From: Streptomyces sp. SID486
Lineage (GTDB): Bacteria; Actinomycetota; Actinomycetes; Streptomycetales; Streptomycetaceae
Length of the DNA: 42,993 nucleotides
NCBI RefSeq assembly: GCF_009865385.1
Contig: NZ_WWJT01000376.1
Span: 1 to 42,993, forward strand
Direction of reading: 5' to 3'
Below the pieces are notes generated by a model. That model saw nothing but the letters and a program-made list of their open reading frames with translations, searched no databases and was not told where the DNA came from. Positions 8,452 to 16,311 of the stretch are shown here, one piece after another. Each line of letters opens with the position of its first letter. Within the stretch, counting starts at the first letter, position 1. The position numbers and the translations under genes were made by a program.

Positions 8452-9053
8452 TCATGGCCTTCGACGGTTCCTCCATAGACGGATCCCTGTACGCGGACGT
8501 GGTGGGCGAGGCACAGCGCGCACCCGGCTGGCTGGACGACACGGTGTCGCTCTGGTCGACGTACGGACTGGCGTTGTTCGCCGTCCTCATGGTCGCCGGC
8601 TGGTGGCGGGCCCGCCGGACCGGGGCGGCGGACGCGGTGACGGCGCTGGCGGTGCCGGTCGTCGTGATCGTCGCGTACGGCGTGGACATGGCGGTGAAAC
8701 TGGTCGTGCGCGAGGACCGGCCGTGCCAGAGCCTGCACGCGCGGACGCTGGAAGCGTGTCCGGCACCCGGTGACTGGTCCTTCCCCAGCAATCACACGGC
8801 ACTCGCGGTCGCCGCCGCCGTGGCCCTGGTGTTCGTCTCGCGCCGGCTGGGTGCCGTCGCGGTCGTGGCCGCGGCCGCGATGGGCGCCTCCAGGGTGTGG
8901 GTGGGCGCACACTACCCGCACGACGTCATGGCCGGCGCGGTGGTCGGCGCCCTGGTGGCGGTGACCGCGATGCTCGTCCTGCGCCACCGGTCGGAAACCG
9001 TGGCGCGACGGCTCACGGGCCGCCGCCTGGGCGCCCTGCTGCTGGCCGCATGA
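8448..9053 (+). CDS. PAP2-family membrane phosphatase (first of two)
   Basis: Membrane lipid phosphatase of 201 residues, probably acting on undecaprenyl pyrophosphate or another isoprenoid/phospholipid phosphate at the outer face. All three PAP2 motifs are present: KLVVREDRP, PSNHTALA (usual PSGH) and SRVWVGAHYPHDVMAG. GTG at 8448 overlaps the dedA stop (GTGA); ATG at 8454 would also work. The stop overlaps the next gene (ATGA at 9050), so dedA and both PAP2 genes should be one translationally coupled operon. Confidence 0.88.
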   Translation: MIMAFDGSSIDGSLYADVVGEAQRAPGWLDDTVSLWSTYGLALFAVLMVAGWWRARRTGAADAVTALAVPVVVIVAYGVDMAVKLVVREDRPCQSLHARTLEACPAPGDWSFPSNHTALAVAAAVALVFVSRRLGAVAVVAAAAMGASRVWVGAHYPHDVMAGAVVGALVAVTAMLVLRHRSETVARRLTGRRLGALLLAA

Positions 9054-9757
9054 ACCGCCGTGAGGTCGCCGACATCGCCGGGACCGTCGGTCTCGGCGCG
9101 TGGGGCGCGTTCGCGGTGCTGGCCGCGGCCGTCACCACCGGTACGGGCGGCGCGCTCCGGCTGGACCCCGGCCTCCTCGTCTGGTCGGCCGGCCACCGCC
9201 CTCCCGCGGTCGTGACCCTGGCGCGCGGCGTGACGGCCACGGGTACCGGGGTGATCCCCTACGCGCTCGCCGTGCTCGCCGGCCTGGTGGCGGGTCGGAC
9301 GGCCCGGCACCGGCTGCTCGCCGCCACCGCCTCCGTCGGCTGCCTCGCCGCGGGACAGGCCCTGCGCTACGGCGTGATGGAACTGGTCCGGCGCACCCGG
9401 CCACCGATGTCCGACTGGGCCACGCACGCTTCCGGCTGGGCCTTCCCCTCGGGGCACACCACCACCGGAGCCCTCACGGCCGGGCTGCTGATCGTCGCCG
9501 TGACCCTGCGGGCCCCGCGCTGGGCGACAGGGCTGCGGCTTGTCATCGGATGCTGGGGCGCGCTCGTCGGGCTGACCCGGATCTACCTCGGGGTGCACTG
9601 GTTCACCGACGTCGTCGGCGGGTGGCTGTTCGCCGCCGGCTGGCTGGGGGTGTGCCTGTGGGCGGCGGCCCGCCGGCTGCCCGGACCGTTCGTCGCGGGC
9701 ACGGCACCCGCCCTGGACGGGAGGAAGGGCCGCGCGTCCGAAGATCCTGGTCGTTGA
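9050..9757 (+). CDS. PAP2-family membrane phosphatase (second of two)
   Basis: Membrane phosphatase of 235 residues with about six hydrophobic segments. PAP2 motifs are ELVRRTRPP (motif 1), FPSGHTTTG (motif 2) and TRIYLGVHWFTDVVGG (motif 3), with catalytic His in motifs 2 and 3. It differs clearly from the upstream PAP2 gene, so the two are not a recent duplication. The ATGA overlap puts it last in the dedA operon. Its final codons and stop form the first unit of a 23-bp repeat. Confidence 0.88.
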   Translation: MNRREVADIAGTVGLGAWGAFAVLAAAVTTGTGGALRLDPGLLVWSAGHRPPAVVTLARGVTATGTGVIPYALAVLAGLVAGRTARHRLLAATASVGCLAAGQALRYGVMELVRRTRPPMSDWATHASGWAFPSGHTTTGALTAGLLIVAVTLRAPRWATGLRLVIGCWGALVGLTRIYLGVHWFTDVVGGWLFAAGWLGVCLWAAARRLPGPFVAGTAPALDGRKGRASEDPGR

Positions 9758-9809
9758 GGACGACGGATCCGGGTCGTTGAGGACGACGGATCCGGGTCGT
9801 TGAGGACGA
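9743..9809. repeat. 23-bp tandem repeat copying the 3' end of the second PAP2 gene
   Basis: Units start at 9743, 9766 and 9789, reading GATCCGGGTCGTTGAGGACG plus three bases. The first contains the stop codon of the PAP2 gene at 9755-9757; the second and third repeat those last codons and the stop with one base changed. This looks like direct duplication of a gene end. Confidence 0.93.
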
Positions 9810-9813
9810 TCAC

Positions 9814-9905
9814 GCGCCGTCCGGTCGGCCGCGCCGCGGCTTGTCCGGTGAGGAGAAGACGGTGACCTCGGGCACCTCGTCGCGGCGCGGCCGACCGGAC
9901 GGCGC
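9814..9905. repeat. Perfect 25-bp inverted repeat with a 42-bp centre
   Basis: The left arm (9814-9838) and right arm (9881-9905) are exact reverse complements over 25 bp, separated by 42 bp (9839-9880). It lies between the convergent dedA-PAP2 and rml operons. It could act as a long-armed bidirectional terminator, though the loop is unusually long. I see no gene in the centre. Confidence 0.9.
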
Positions 9906-9920
9906 CACGGCGTCGGCGCA

Positions 9921-9940
9921 GCCGGAGCCCTGGCTCCGGC
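9921..9940 (-). terminator. Hairpin after rmlC
   Basis: GCCGGAGCC-CT-GGCTCCGGC, a 9-bp perfect stem with a 2-base centre, directly after the rmlC stop (9942-9944, minus strand). No U-tract follows, as is usual in Streptomyces. Confidence 0.6.
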
Positions 9941-9941
9941 G

Positions 9942-10511
9942 TCACCGGCACGCGTCGTAGCGTGGCAGCAGGCCCAGCCGTGTCGCCTCGGCCAGTGTCG
10001 GGGCCTGGGCGTCCCGGTCGGACAGCAGGGCGGGGACGTCCGTCGGCCAGGGGAGGGCGAGGGCGGGGTCCAGGGGGTGGATCCCGTGTTCGTTCGCGGG
10101 TGTGTAGGGGTGGGAACAGAGGTACATGACGGCCGAGGACGAGGTCAGTCCCATCAGGGCGTGTCCGAGTCCCTCGGCGAGATAGACGGACCGGTGGTTC
10201 TCCTCGCTCAGTTCGACCGCGTCCCACCGCCCGAAGGACGGCGAGCCGACGCGCAGGTCGACGATCACGTCGAGGACCGCACCCCGCAGGCAGGAGACGT
10301 ACTTCGCCTGGCCGGGTGGTACGTCGGCGTAGTGCACCCCGCGGATCGCGCCGCGGTGCGTCGTGCACACGTTGGCCTGGGCCACGGAGGGCGGGTGTCC
10401 GGTGGCGGCGGTGACGGCTTCCGCCCGGAATGCCTCGTGCAGGGTGCCGCGCCCGTCGGAATGGACCTGCGGTGTGTGCACCCAGGCCCCGGAAACGGAC
10501 AGTTCACGCAT
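9942..10511 (-). CDS. rmlC: dTDP-4-dehydrorhamnose 3,5-epimerase
   Basis: Cytoplasmic cupin-fold enzyme of 189 residues that epimerises C3 and C5 of dTDP-4-keto-6-deoxy-D-glucose, the third step to dTDP-L-rhamnose. Family motifs are THRGAIRGVHYADVPPGQ with the catalytic His region, KYVSCLRGAVLDVIVDLR, YLAEGLGHALMGL and CSHPYTPANEHGIHPLDP. ATG at 10511 gives the expected N-terminus. That ATG lies in the last unit of a 25-bp repeat whose copies all resemble the rmlB stop/rmlC start junction, and AAGGGG-type ribosome sites recur in the repeat. It is the last gene of the rmlA-rmlB-rmlC operon. Confidence 0.92.
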   Translation of the reverse strand: MRELSVSGAWVHTPQVHSDGRGTLHEAFRAEAVTAATGHPPSVAQANVCTTHRGAIRGVHYADVPPGQAKYVSCLRGAVLDVIVDLRVGSPSFGRWDAVELSEENHRSVYLAEGLGHALMGLTSSSAVMYLCSHPYTPANEHGIHPLDPALALPWPTDVPALLSDRDAQAPTLAEATRLGLLPRYDACR

Positions 10512-10655
10512 GGCACCGCCCCTCAACGTCACGCATGGCACCGCCCCTTCACGTCACGCATGGCACTGCCTCTTCCCGTCCCGCATGGCGCCGCCCCTTC
10601 ACATCCCGCGTGGCACGGCCCCTTCACGTCACGCATGGCACCGCGCCTTCAAGGG
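10506..10655 (-). repeat. Six 25-bp repeats expanding the rmlB/rmlC junction
   Basis: Six contiguous 25-bp units start at 10506, 10531, 10556, 10581, 10606 and 10631. On the minus strand a unit reads GACGTGAAGGGGCGGTGCCA followed by TGCGT, so it carries a ribosome-site-like GAAGGGG and an ATG. The unit at 10631 encodes the rmlB C-terminus (KARCHA, stop at 10629-10631) and the unit at 10506 carries the rmlC start. Intact units between them encode short ORFs of the type M-R-D-V-K-G-R-C-H-A-stop whose stop overlaps the next ATG; units at 10581 and 10606 have lost that stop. Confidence 0.95.
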
Positions 10656-11630
10656 CTCCCACCACGCCCGGTTGTCCCGGTACCAGGCGACCGTCGCGGC
10701 CAGTCCGCGCTCGAAGTCGTGGCGCGGCCGGTAGCCGAGTTCGTCGCGGGCCCGGGTCCAGTCGACGCAGTACCGGAAGTCGTGTCCCTTGCGGTCGGCG
10801 ACGTAATCCACCCGGTCCCAGCCCGCTCCGCACGCCGCTAGCAGCCGCGCGGTCAGCTCCCTGTTCGTCAGCTCGACGCCGCCGCCGATGTTGTACACCC
10901 GTCCCGCCCGCCCACGGGTGCGCACCAGCTCGATGCCGTGGCAGTGGTCCTCCACGTGCAGCCAGTCACGCCGGTTGAGGCCCTCGCCGTAGAGCGGGAC
11001 CGGACGCCCGCCCAGCAGACGGGTGATGAAGAGCGGGATGATCTTCTCCGGGAACTGGTGCGGTCCGTAGTTGTTGGAGCACCGGGTGATGCGCACGTCG
11101 AGGCCGTGTGTGCGGTGGTGGGCGAGCGCCAGCAGGTCCGAGCCGGCCTTGGCCGCCGAGTAGGCGGACGACGGGGCGAGCAGGCGGTCCTCGTCCGAGG
11201 CTCCCTCGGCTATCGACCCGTAGACCTCGTCCGTGGAGACGTGGACGAAGGTGCCGACCCGGTGCCGGACCGCCGCGTCCAGCAGGGTCTGCGTGCCCAG
11301 CACGTTGGTGCGGGCGAACGCGCCGCCGTCGGTGATGGAGCGGTCCACGTGCGACTCCGCGGCGAAGTGCACCACCTGGTCCTGGCCGGCCATCAGGCGG
11401 TCCACCAGACCGGCGTCGCAGATGTCCCCGCGCACGAAGGACAGGCGCGGATCGTCGTGCACCGAGGCGAGGTTGGCGAGCGATCCGGCATACGTCAGTT
11501 TGTCCAGCACCGTGACCGTGTGGTCGGCGGACGCCGTACGCAGCAGTGTGCGCACATAGGTGGAGCCGACGAAGCCGGCCCCGCCGGTGACGAGGATCCC
11601 GGTGGACGTGCGTTCGGCGGTGGTCGTCAT
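10629..11630 (-). CDS. rmlB: dTDP-glucose 4,6-dehydratase
   Basis: Extended SDR enzyme of 333 residues that converts dTDP-glucose to dTDP-4-keto-6-deoxyglucose with bound NAD+, the second step of rhamnose synthesis. Features are the NAD motif GGAGFVGS near the N-terminus, [21 protein letters not shown], the YSAAKAGSD catalytic Tyr/Lys pair, [17 protein letters not shown] and [10 protein letters not shown]. Its ATG overlaps the rmlA stop (ATGA at 11627-11630). Its last residues KARCHA come from a 25-bp repeat that continues to rmlC. Confidence 0.95.
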   Translation of the reverse strand: MTTTAERTSTGILVTGGAGFVGSTYVRTLLRTASADHTVTVLDKLTYAGSLANLASVHDDPRLSFVRGDICDAGLVDRLMAGQDQVVHFAAESHVDRSITDGGAFARTNVLGTQTLLDAAVRHRVGTFVHVSTDEVYGSIAEGASDEDRLLAPSSAYSAAKAGSDLLALAHHRTHGLDVRITRCSNNYGPHQFPEKIIPLFITRLLGGRPVPLYGEGLNRRDWLHVEDHCHGIELVRTRGRAGRVYNIGGGVELTNRELTARLLAACGAGWDRVDYVADRKGHDFRYCVDWTRARDELGYRPRHDFERGLAATVAWYRDNRAWWEPLKARCHA

Positions 11631-12565
11631 GCGCTCATCTGCACCTTGTCGTGAACGCTGCGCCCGCCCAGGGACGCCGGGGAGTGCGGCGCCCCGCAGC
11701 GTGCCTCCTCCACCAGCTCGATCAGATAGCGGCCGTAGCCGCTCATCACGAGCGGCTCGGCGAGGGTGAGCAGTTGGACGTCGTCGATGAACCCCGCCCG
11801 CCAGGCGGCTTCCTCCACGCAGCCGAGCTTGACTCCCTGCCGTTCCTCGACGACCCGCACGAACTCCGAGGCCCGGGCCAGGGATTCGAAGGTCCCGGTG
11901 TCCAGCCAGGCCGTCCCGCGGCCCATGAGGGAGACGTGCAGTTCCCCCCGGTCCAGGTAGACGGCGTTCACATCGGTGATCTCCAGTTCGCCCCGGGCAC
12001 TCGGTTTCAGGCGTCTGCTGATGTCGACGACGTTGTTGTCGTAGAAATAGAGTCCGGGAATCGCGTATTTGGAGGCGGGGGCGGACGGTTTCTCGGTGAG
12101 GGACCTGGCGTTCCCCGACTCGTCGAACTCCACCACTCCGTAGGCCGAGGGGTCTTCCACGGCCCGGGCGAAGACATGTGCGCCGTGTGAGGTGCGGCAC
12201 TTCTCCAGGGTTTCGTCGAGTTCGACTCCCTGGAAGATGTTGTCCCCGAGGATCAGAGTGACCGGGCCGTCGCCGATGAATTCCGCACCGATGACGAATG
12301 CCTCGGCGAGGCCGCCTGGGTAGGGCTGGACCGCGTACTCCAGGCGCACGCCCAGCTGGGCACCGTCGCCGAGCAGCCGCTGGAACGAATCCTGGTCCTC
12401 GGGAGTGGTGACGACAAGGATCTCCCGGATGCCGGCGAGCAGCAGGGTGGACAGCGGGTAATAGATCATGGGCTTGTCGAAGACCGGGATGAGCTGCTTG
12501 GACACCGCTCGGGTGGCCGGCCACAGTCGGGACCCCACACCGCCGGCCAGAAGAATAGCTCGCAT
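11627..12565 (-). CDS. rmlA: Glucose-1-phosphate thymidylyltransferase
   Basis: Cytoplasmic nucleotidyltransferase of 312 residues making dTDP-glucose from dTTP and glucose 1-phosphate, the first step to dTDP-L-rhamnose. Features are the N-terminal [14 protein letters not shown] (G-S-R-L instead of the common G-T-R-L), [48 protein letters not shown] and [16 protein letters not shown] residues near 225. ATG at 12565 has AGGGAG just upstream and gives the usual start. First gene of rmlABC. The CTGCTC-N6-GAGCAC palindrome lies 70 bp upstream. Confidence 0.95.
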   Translation of the reverse strand: MRAILLAGGVGSRLWPATRAVSKQLIPVFDKPMIYYPLSTLLLAGIREILVVTTPEDQDSFQRLLGDGAQLGVRLEYAVQPYPGGLAEAFVIGAEFIGDGPVTLILGDNIFQGVELDETLEKCRTSHGAHVFARAVEDPSAYGVVEFDESGNARSLTEKPSAPASKYAIPGLYFYDNNVVDISRRLKPSARGELEITDVNAVYLDRGELHVSLMGRGTAWLDTGTFESLARASEFVRVVEERQGVKLGCVEEAAWRAGFIDDVQLLTLAEPLVMSGYGRYLIELVEEARCGAPHSPASLGGRSVHDKVQMSA

Positions 12566-13006
12566 GACCACTCCCTGATCAACACCTCTCGGACCGACGG
12601 GGCGCCCCACTCTCGCGGGGCCACTCGGGCACCGTCTGCTCACTCCTGAGCACTTCGCGGGCGCGGAATAGAGCACAGTGAGTTCCGGCCTGGCAGCTTC
12701 GCGCCATGGCACCAAAATCCGCACCCGAAAGAGTGGTCCGCCCGGTCGGTGGCGGTGCACACTTCCCGGCGGAGGTCACCGCACCTGACCGGAAGCCCAC
12801 GGAAAGGCACTGCGCGGTCTCCGCTTTTCTGGTCGCGACGACGGTTTCCCGGATATTCGTACCCTCGGCATCTCACCCGCTCCGAAAATCCGGACAGCCA
12901 GTAGTTGACGTAGGGGGAGGACGACCTTGAAGACCAGTCTCCGTTGTGTGACAGCGCGGATCGTCGAAGAAAGCGAAGTCAAATCTGCCACGGGGGAGTG
13001 CTGTCG
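12566..13006. other. 441-bp divergent control region between rmlA and the Crp-type gene
   Basis: Noticeably less GC-rich than its neighbours. It holds the operator at 12636-12653 and an isolated GAGCAC half-site at 12671-12676, 23 bp from the matching half of the main site. TTGACG near 12905 could be a -35 element for the Crp-type gene, but I see no convincing -10. Short open frames (for example 12706-12930) have no ribosome site or motif. No gene is supported. Confidence 0.55.
12636..12653. promoter_or_regulatory. Cluster operator A (CTGCTC-N6-GAGCAC), upstream of rmlA
   Basis: One mismatch from the perfect dyad CTGCTC-N6-GAGCAG found elsewhere in the cluster. It ends 70 bp before the rmlA ATG, the same spacing as the other copies. 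It also lies in the region shared with the Crp-type gene, though about 350 bp from it. Confidence 0.75.
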
Positions 13007-13717
13007 TTGATTACCATGCAGTCAGCGGGGCTCGGCGAGACCCTGGCCCGCCTCATACGTTCCGACGCCCTGGCTGCCTCGACCATCGAAGTCGCCCGCC
13101 GCGAGCCCGTCTACGGCTGTCTCGACCGCGACCGGAGCATCTATCTGCTCGAACACGGCCTCGTGAAGGCGATCGTGCCGTCCCGGGAGGGCAAGGAGTG
13201 CCTGCTGGACATCTACACCGCGGGTGACGTGTTCGGCGAGCTGTGTCTGGTCCGGGACGGACGGGCCGAGGCCGTGACGGCGATGACCCCCGTCGTGCTG
13301 CGGCGCATGTCCGCGGCCAAGGTGCTCGCGGCGATGTCGGACGTCGGACTGCGGGAGCAGTTCGTGCACTACATGGCGGGCCGGCTCTTCGAACAGCAGC
13401 AGCTCATCGCCGGTTTCGTGACGGAGGACAGCGAGTACCGGCTGGCCGCGGTGCTGCTGCATCTGGGCCGGAAGCTGGGGCGGCGCGGCAAGGGCCAGTT
13501 GCGCATCGAGGAGCGGATCACCCAGGAGGAGCTGGCCGCGATGGTGGGCACCACCCGGTCGCGGGTCGGCTACTTCCTCAAGCGCTTCCGTGAGGCGGGC
13601 CTGGTCAGCAGATCCGGCGACTGCTACCTGGCGCTGCACGAGCCGCGGCTGCTGGACTTCATGGCCGACGGCGACCGGTCCACGAGGTCACTGGCCGGAC
13701 CGGCGATGGTGGCCTGA
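13007..13717 (+). CDS. Crp/Fnr-family transcriptional regulator, probable cluster regulator
   Basis: Regulator of about 236 residues. A cNMP-binding-type beta-barrel domain (about 15-135) has GDVFGELCLVRDGRAEAV where CRP has its cAMP pocket; the CRP Ser following the Arg is Ala here, so cAMP binding is uncertain. A dimer helix follows, then a C-terminal winged helix (about 170-225) with ITQEELAAMVGTTRSRVGYF. Aligned with the E. coli CRP helix SRETVGRILK, the first Arg is kept but Glu and the second Arg become Ser and Tyr. TTG at 13007 is chosen because GGGGGAG lies 9 bp upstream; GTG 12998 and ATG 13016 are alternatives. It is two bases from the antiporter gene and is the only regulator seen in the cluster. 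Confidence 0.85.
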   Translation: MITMQSAGLGETLARLIRSDALAASTIEVARREPVYGCLDRDRSIYLLEHGLVKAIVPSREGKECLLDIYTAGDVFGELCLVRDGRAEAVTAMTPVVLRRMSAAKVLAAMSDVGLREQFVHYMAGRLFEQQQLIAGFVTEDSEYRLAAVLLHLGRKLGRRGKGQLRIEERITQEELAAMVGTTRSRVGYFLKRFREAGLVSRSGDCYLALHEPRLLDFMADGDRSTRSLAGPAMVA

Positions 13718-13719
13718 CC

Positions 13720-15051
13720 ATGTCGATCCTGGCGTTCCGGGCGGTGCCCCCGCCGCCGCCCCATCAGATGATGCTGTTCCTGCTCCAGGCCGGGGTGCTG
13801 CTGGCCCTGGCGTTCTGCCTGGGTCGGCTGGCCGTTTGGTGCGGACTGCCCGCCGTGGTGGGTGAGTTGGCGACCGGTGTCCTGCTCGGGCCCGCGGTCC
13901 TCGGGGCGACGGCCCCCGGTGTGGCCGCGTGGCTGCTGCCCGCGCGCGCGGACCAGGCCCATCTGCTCGACGCCCTCAGCCAGTTCGCCGTCCTGCTGCT
14001 CGTCGGGGTGGCCGGGGCGCATCTGGACCCCCGGCTGATCCGCCGACGGCGCGGTGTACTGGTCAGCGTCGGATCCCTGGGCCTGCTGGTCCCGTTCGCA
14101 CTGGGGGTGACCGCCGGCTGCCTGGTACCGGTGTCGCTGCTGGGCGGCGGGTCGCACCGCGCGACGTTCGCCCTCTTCCTCGGCGTCGCTCTCAGCGTCA
14201 GCGCCATCCCCGTCGTCGCCAAGTCCCTCTCCGACATGAACCTGCTCCACCGGGACGTCGGGCAGCTGATCATGGCCTGTGCCGCCGTCGAGGACGCGGC
14301 CGCCTGGTTCCTGCTCTCCCTGGTGTCCTCGATGGCCGCCGGTTCCTTCGGCCTCGGCGACACCGCTCTCGCGGCCGCCCGCCTGACCGGATTCGTGGCG
14401 GTCGCCGTCGTCGCCCGCCCGCTTGTCCGCCGTCTGTTCCGGCGCCTCGACCGGTCCGGCGACAGCGGGCCGGTGTCCGCCCTCGCCGTCATCGTCATCC
14501 TGCTCAGCGGCGCCGCGGCACAGGCGCTGGAACTGGAGTCCGTGTTCGGTGCCTTCGTCGCCGGTCTCCTGATCGCCTCCGCGGTCGACCCGCGCCGGCT
14601 GACGGCCCTTCGCGAAGTGACCCTCGCCGTCCTGGCACCGCTCTTCCTGGCCTGCGCCGGGCTGCGTGCCGACCTCACCGCGCTGCGCGACCCCGGCGTC
14701 GCGCTTACCGGTGCGGTGCTGCTGGTCCTCGCCATGGCGGGCAAGCTGGCCGGTGCCTCGCTCGGGGCCCGGCTGAGCGGGCTGAGCCGGTGGGAGGGCG
14801 TGGCCATCGGAGCGGGGCTGAATGCCCGGGGCGCGGTCGAGATCGTGGTCGCCGGTGTGGGCCTGCGCCTGGGCGTGCTGACGACGGCGACCTACACCGT
14901 CGTGGTGCTGATCGCCGTCCTCACCTCCGTGACCGCGCCGCTTCTGCTGCGCCGGGCCATGACCCGGGTGGAGAAGACGGCCGAGGAGGAACTGCGGGAG
15001 GCCGACGCGCTGCTGTCGGCCGAGGACGGCGAACGCGGCGGCGTCACCTGA
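13720..15051 (+). CDS. CPA2-family cation/proton antiporter
   Basis: Polytopic membrane protein of 443 residues with about 12 hydrophobic segments, exchanging monovalent cations for protons. Family features are LPAVVGELATGVLLGPAVLG near the N-terminus, VALSVSAIPVVAKSLSDM, a VEDAAAW stretch at the ion site (usual xDD replaced by ED), and GLNARGAVEIVVAGVGLRLG. It starts two bases after the Crp-type gene and is probably cotranscribed with it. Similar antiporters occur in some actinomycete polyketide clusters, where they may aid self-protection or export; that role is inferred here. Confidence 0.88.
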   Translation: MSILAFRAVPPPPPHQMMLFLLQAGVLLALAFCLGRLAVWCGLPAVVGELATGVLLGPAVLGATAPGVAAWLLPARADQAHLLDALSQFAVLLLVGVAGAHLDPRLIRRRRGVLVSVGSLGLLVPFALGVTAGCLVPVSLLGGGSHRATFALFLGVALSVSAIPVVAKSLSDMNLLHRDVGQLIMACAAVEDAAAWFLLSLVSSMAAGSFGLGDTALAAARLTGFVAVAVVARPLVRRLFRRLDRSGDSGPVSALAVIVILLSGAAAQALELESVFGAFVAGLLIASAVDPRRLTALREVTLAVLAPLFLACAGLRADLTALRDPGVALTGAVLLVLAMAGKLAGASLGARLSGLSRWEGVAIGAGLNARGAVEIVVAGVGLRLGVLTTATYTVVVLIAVLTSVTAPLLLRRAMTRVEKTAEEELREADALLSAEDGERGGVT

Positions 15052-15064
15052 CCCGGGCGCTCCG

Positions 15065-15097
15065 GGCCGGCCGCCGCGGACGGGAGCGGCGCCGGCC
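15065..15097 (+). terminator. Hairpin after the antiporter gene
   Basis: GGCCGGCCGCCGC (15065-15077) pairs with GCGGCGCCGGCC (15086-15097) with a single bulged base and an 8-base loop, 14 bp after the stop. The rest of the 159-bp gap to 15211 has loosely repeated GCGGTGTG segments and no gene. Confidence 0.55.
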
Positions 15098-15210
15098 GCG
15101 CTCGGTGGTGTGGGGATGCTGCCGGGCGCCGTCGACAGGGAGGCGACGCTGCCGGGCCCGATCCGCGGTGTGGCGAGGAAACCCGCCGCGGTCGGCGGTG
15201 TGACGCCGGG

Positions 15211-15744
15211 TCAGGCGGTCATCTCCGCCAGCTTGACCAGCGTGTTCCAGTTGCGGCCGGTCACCGTGACCGCGTGCCGGCGCTCCAGGAACGCGCTCAC
15301 GTCCGGGGCCTCCAATGGGCCCTGCGGACACCAGTGGTAGACCACCCCACTGCCCAGGCGGACCTCGTCCGGTGCCAGGCTCCGCGGATCGTGAGCGGCC
15401 ACCCGGCCGGGGTCCAGGGGCGCCGACAGGAACAGGGCGAACATCCACGAGGGCTTCACCGCGACGTCGGCCAGCGGATGCGCGTCGATCACGGCCCGCA
15501 GCTCCTCACCGGTGCGGATCAGACAGCGCACCTCCTTGCCGAAGTGCTCCCGGATGCCGCCCTCGATGCGGCCCGTGACCGCGTCCGGGGCGTCGGAACT
15601 GGTGAGCACCGCGTTCCCGCTCTGCAGATAGGTCCGGGCGTCGTCGTAACCCAACTCGACCAGCAGGTCGCGCAGTTCCGCCATCGCGATCTTCTTCTTG
15701 CCGCCGACGTTGATCCCCTTGAGCAGGACGGCGTACCGAGGCAT
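15211..15744 (-). CDS. DUF1697-family protein
   Basis: Soluble protein of 177 residues matching the DUF1697 family across its length: YAVLLKGINVGGKKKIAMAE at the start, then LRDLLVELGY, TYLQSGNAVLTSS and a C-terminal RNWNTLVKLAEM. The biochemical role of the family is not established. ATG at 15744 is preceded by GGGAGTTGG. It stands alone and is divergent from the oxidoreductase-like gene at 15903. It has no cluster operator and is probably not part of the polyketide pathway. Confidence 0.88.
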   Translation of the reverse strand: MPRYAVLLKGINVGGKKKIAMAELRDLLVELGYDDARTYLQSGNAVLTSSDAPDAVTGRIEGGIREHFGKEVRCLIRTGEELRAVIDAHPLADVAVKPSWMFALFLSAPLDPGRVAAHDPRSLAPDEVRLGSGVVYHWCPQGPLEAPDVSAFLERRHAVTVTGRNWNTLVKLAEMTA

Positions 15745-15902
15745 CGGACCAACTCCCCTTCATCGCTCCGTGCGGTGTGTTCATCATGGGTTCCGTGCGG
15801 AGCCCCGCGGTGCTCAATCTTGCACAGACCGCGCCCCCCGCGCGGGGGAGCATGCGCGAAAGCGCGCCACGCGTCGCGCAGTCCGTGGGAGGGACCGGCC
15901 CA

Positions 15903-16298
15903 GTGATCAGCGAAGCGACGGCGGCGTTCCTGGCCGAGCCCCTGCCCATCGTGGTCGGTTCCCTGCGCGGGAACGGACAGGTGAAGTTGACCCCGGCCTG
16001 GTTCGAGTTCCGGGACGGCCTCTTCTGGCTCAACAGCCGGCGCGGGACGCACTGGCTCGGCCATCTCGAACGCGCGCGCCGGGCCACCCTGCTGCTGATC
16101 GACCCGCACGACATGTACCGCGTGGTCCACGCCGAGACCCGGTTGGCGGGGACCACCACGGAAGGCGCCGGAGCCCATCTGGACCGTCTGTCGCACCGGT
16201 ACCGCGGGGAGCCCTACCGGGCCCTCGCACCCATGACCCGGGTCATTGTCCGACTGGAGCCGCTGGCCGTGCGCAGCACGCTCGACGGGCGGCCGTGA
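15903..16298 (+). CDS. Pyridoxamine 5'-phosphate oxidase-like (flavin/F420-binding split barrel) protein
   Basis: Small split-barrel-fold protein, 131 residues from GTG 15903. Typical stretches are FLAEPLPIVVGSLRGNG, KLTPAWFEFRDGLFWLNS and a strand with RRATLLLIDP. Such proteins bind FMN or F420 and reduce small substrates, or act in heme/nitro metabolism; the substrate is not readable here. GTG 15903 is preferred because GGGAGGG lies about 8 bp upstream; an in-frame ATG at 15777 would add 42 residues of low-complexity sequence. It is followed 13 bp later by a methyltransferase gene, perhaps cotranscribed. Confidence 0.7.
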   Translation: MISEATAAFLAEPLPIVVGSLRGNGQVKLTPAWFEFRDGLFWLNSRRGTHWLGHLERARRATLLLIDPHDMYRVVHAETRLAGTTTEGAGAHLDRLSHRYRGEPYRALAPMTRVIVRLEPLAVRSTLDGRP

Positions 16299-16311
16299 CG
16301 AGGGGGTACGC

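Noticed and set aside
9839..9880. Hidden small gene or mobile element in the centre of the long inverted repeat
   Set aside because: Only 42 bp long, with no open frame of note and no flanking duplication that I could see.
10506..10655. CRISPR-like array
   Set aside because: Units are contiguous without spacers, and no cas genes are present. The unit is clearly derived from the rmlB/rmlC junction. The same holds for the other arrays.
12706..12930. Small gene between rmlA and the Crp-type regulator
   Set aside because: The 74-codon frame has no ribosome site or motif and lies in DNA with weaker GC bias typical of a control region.
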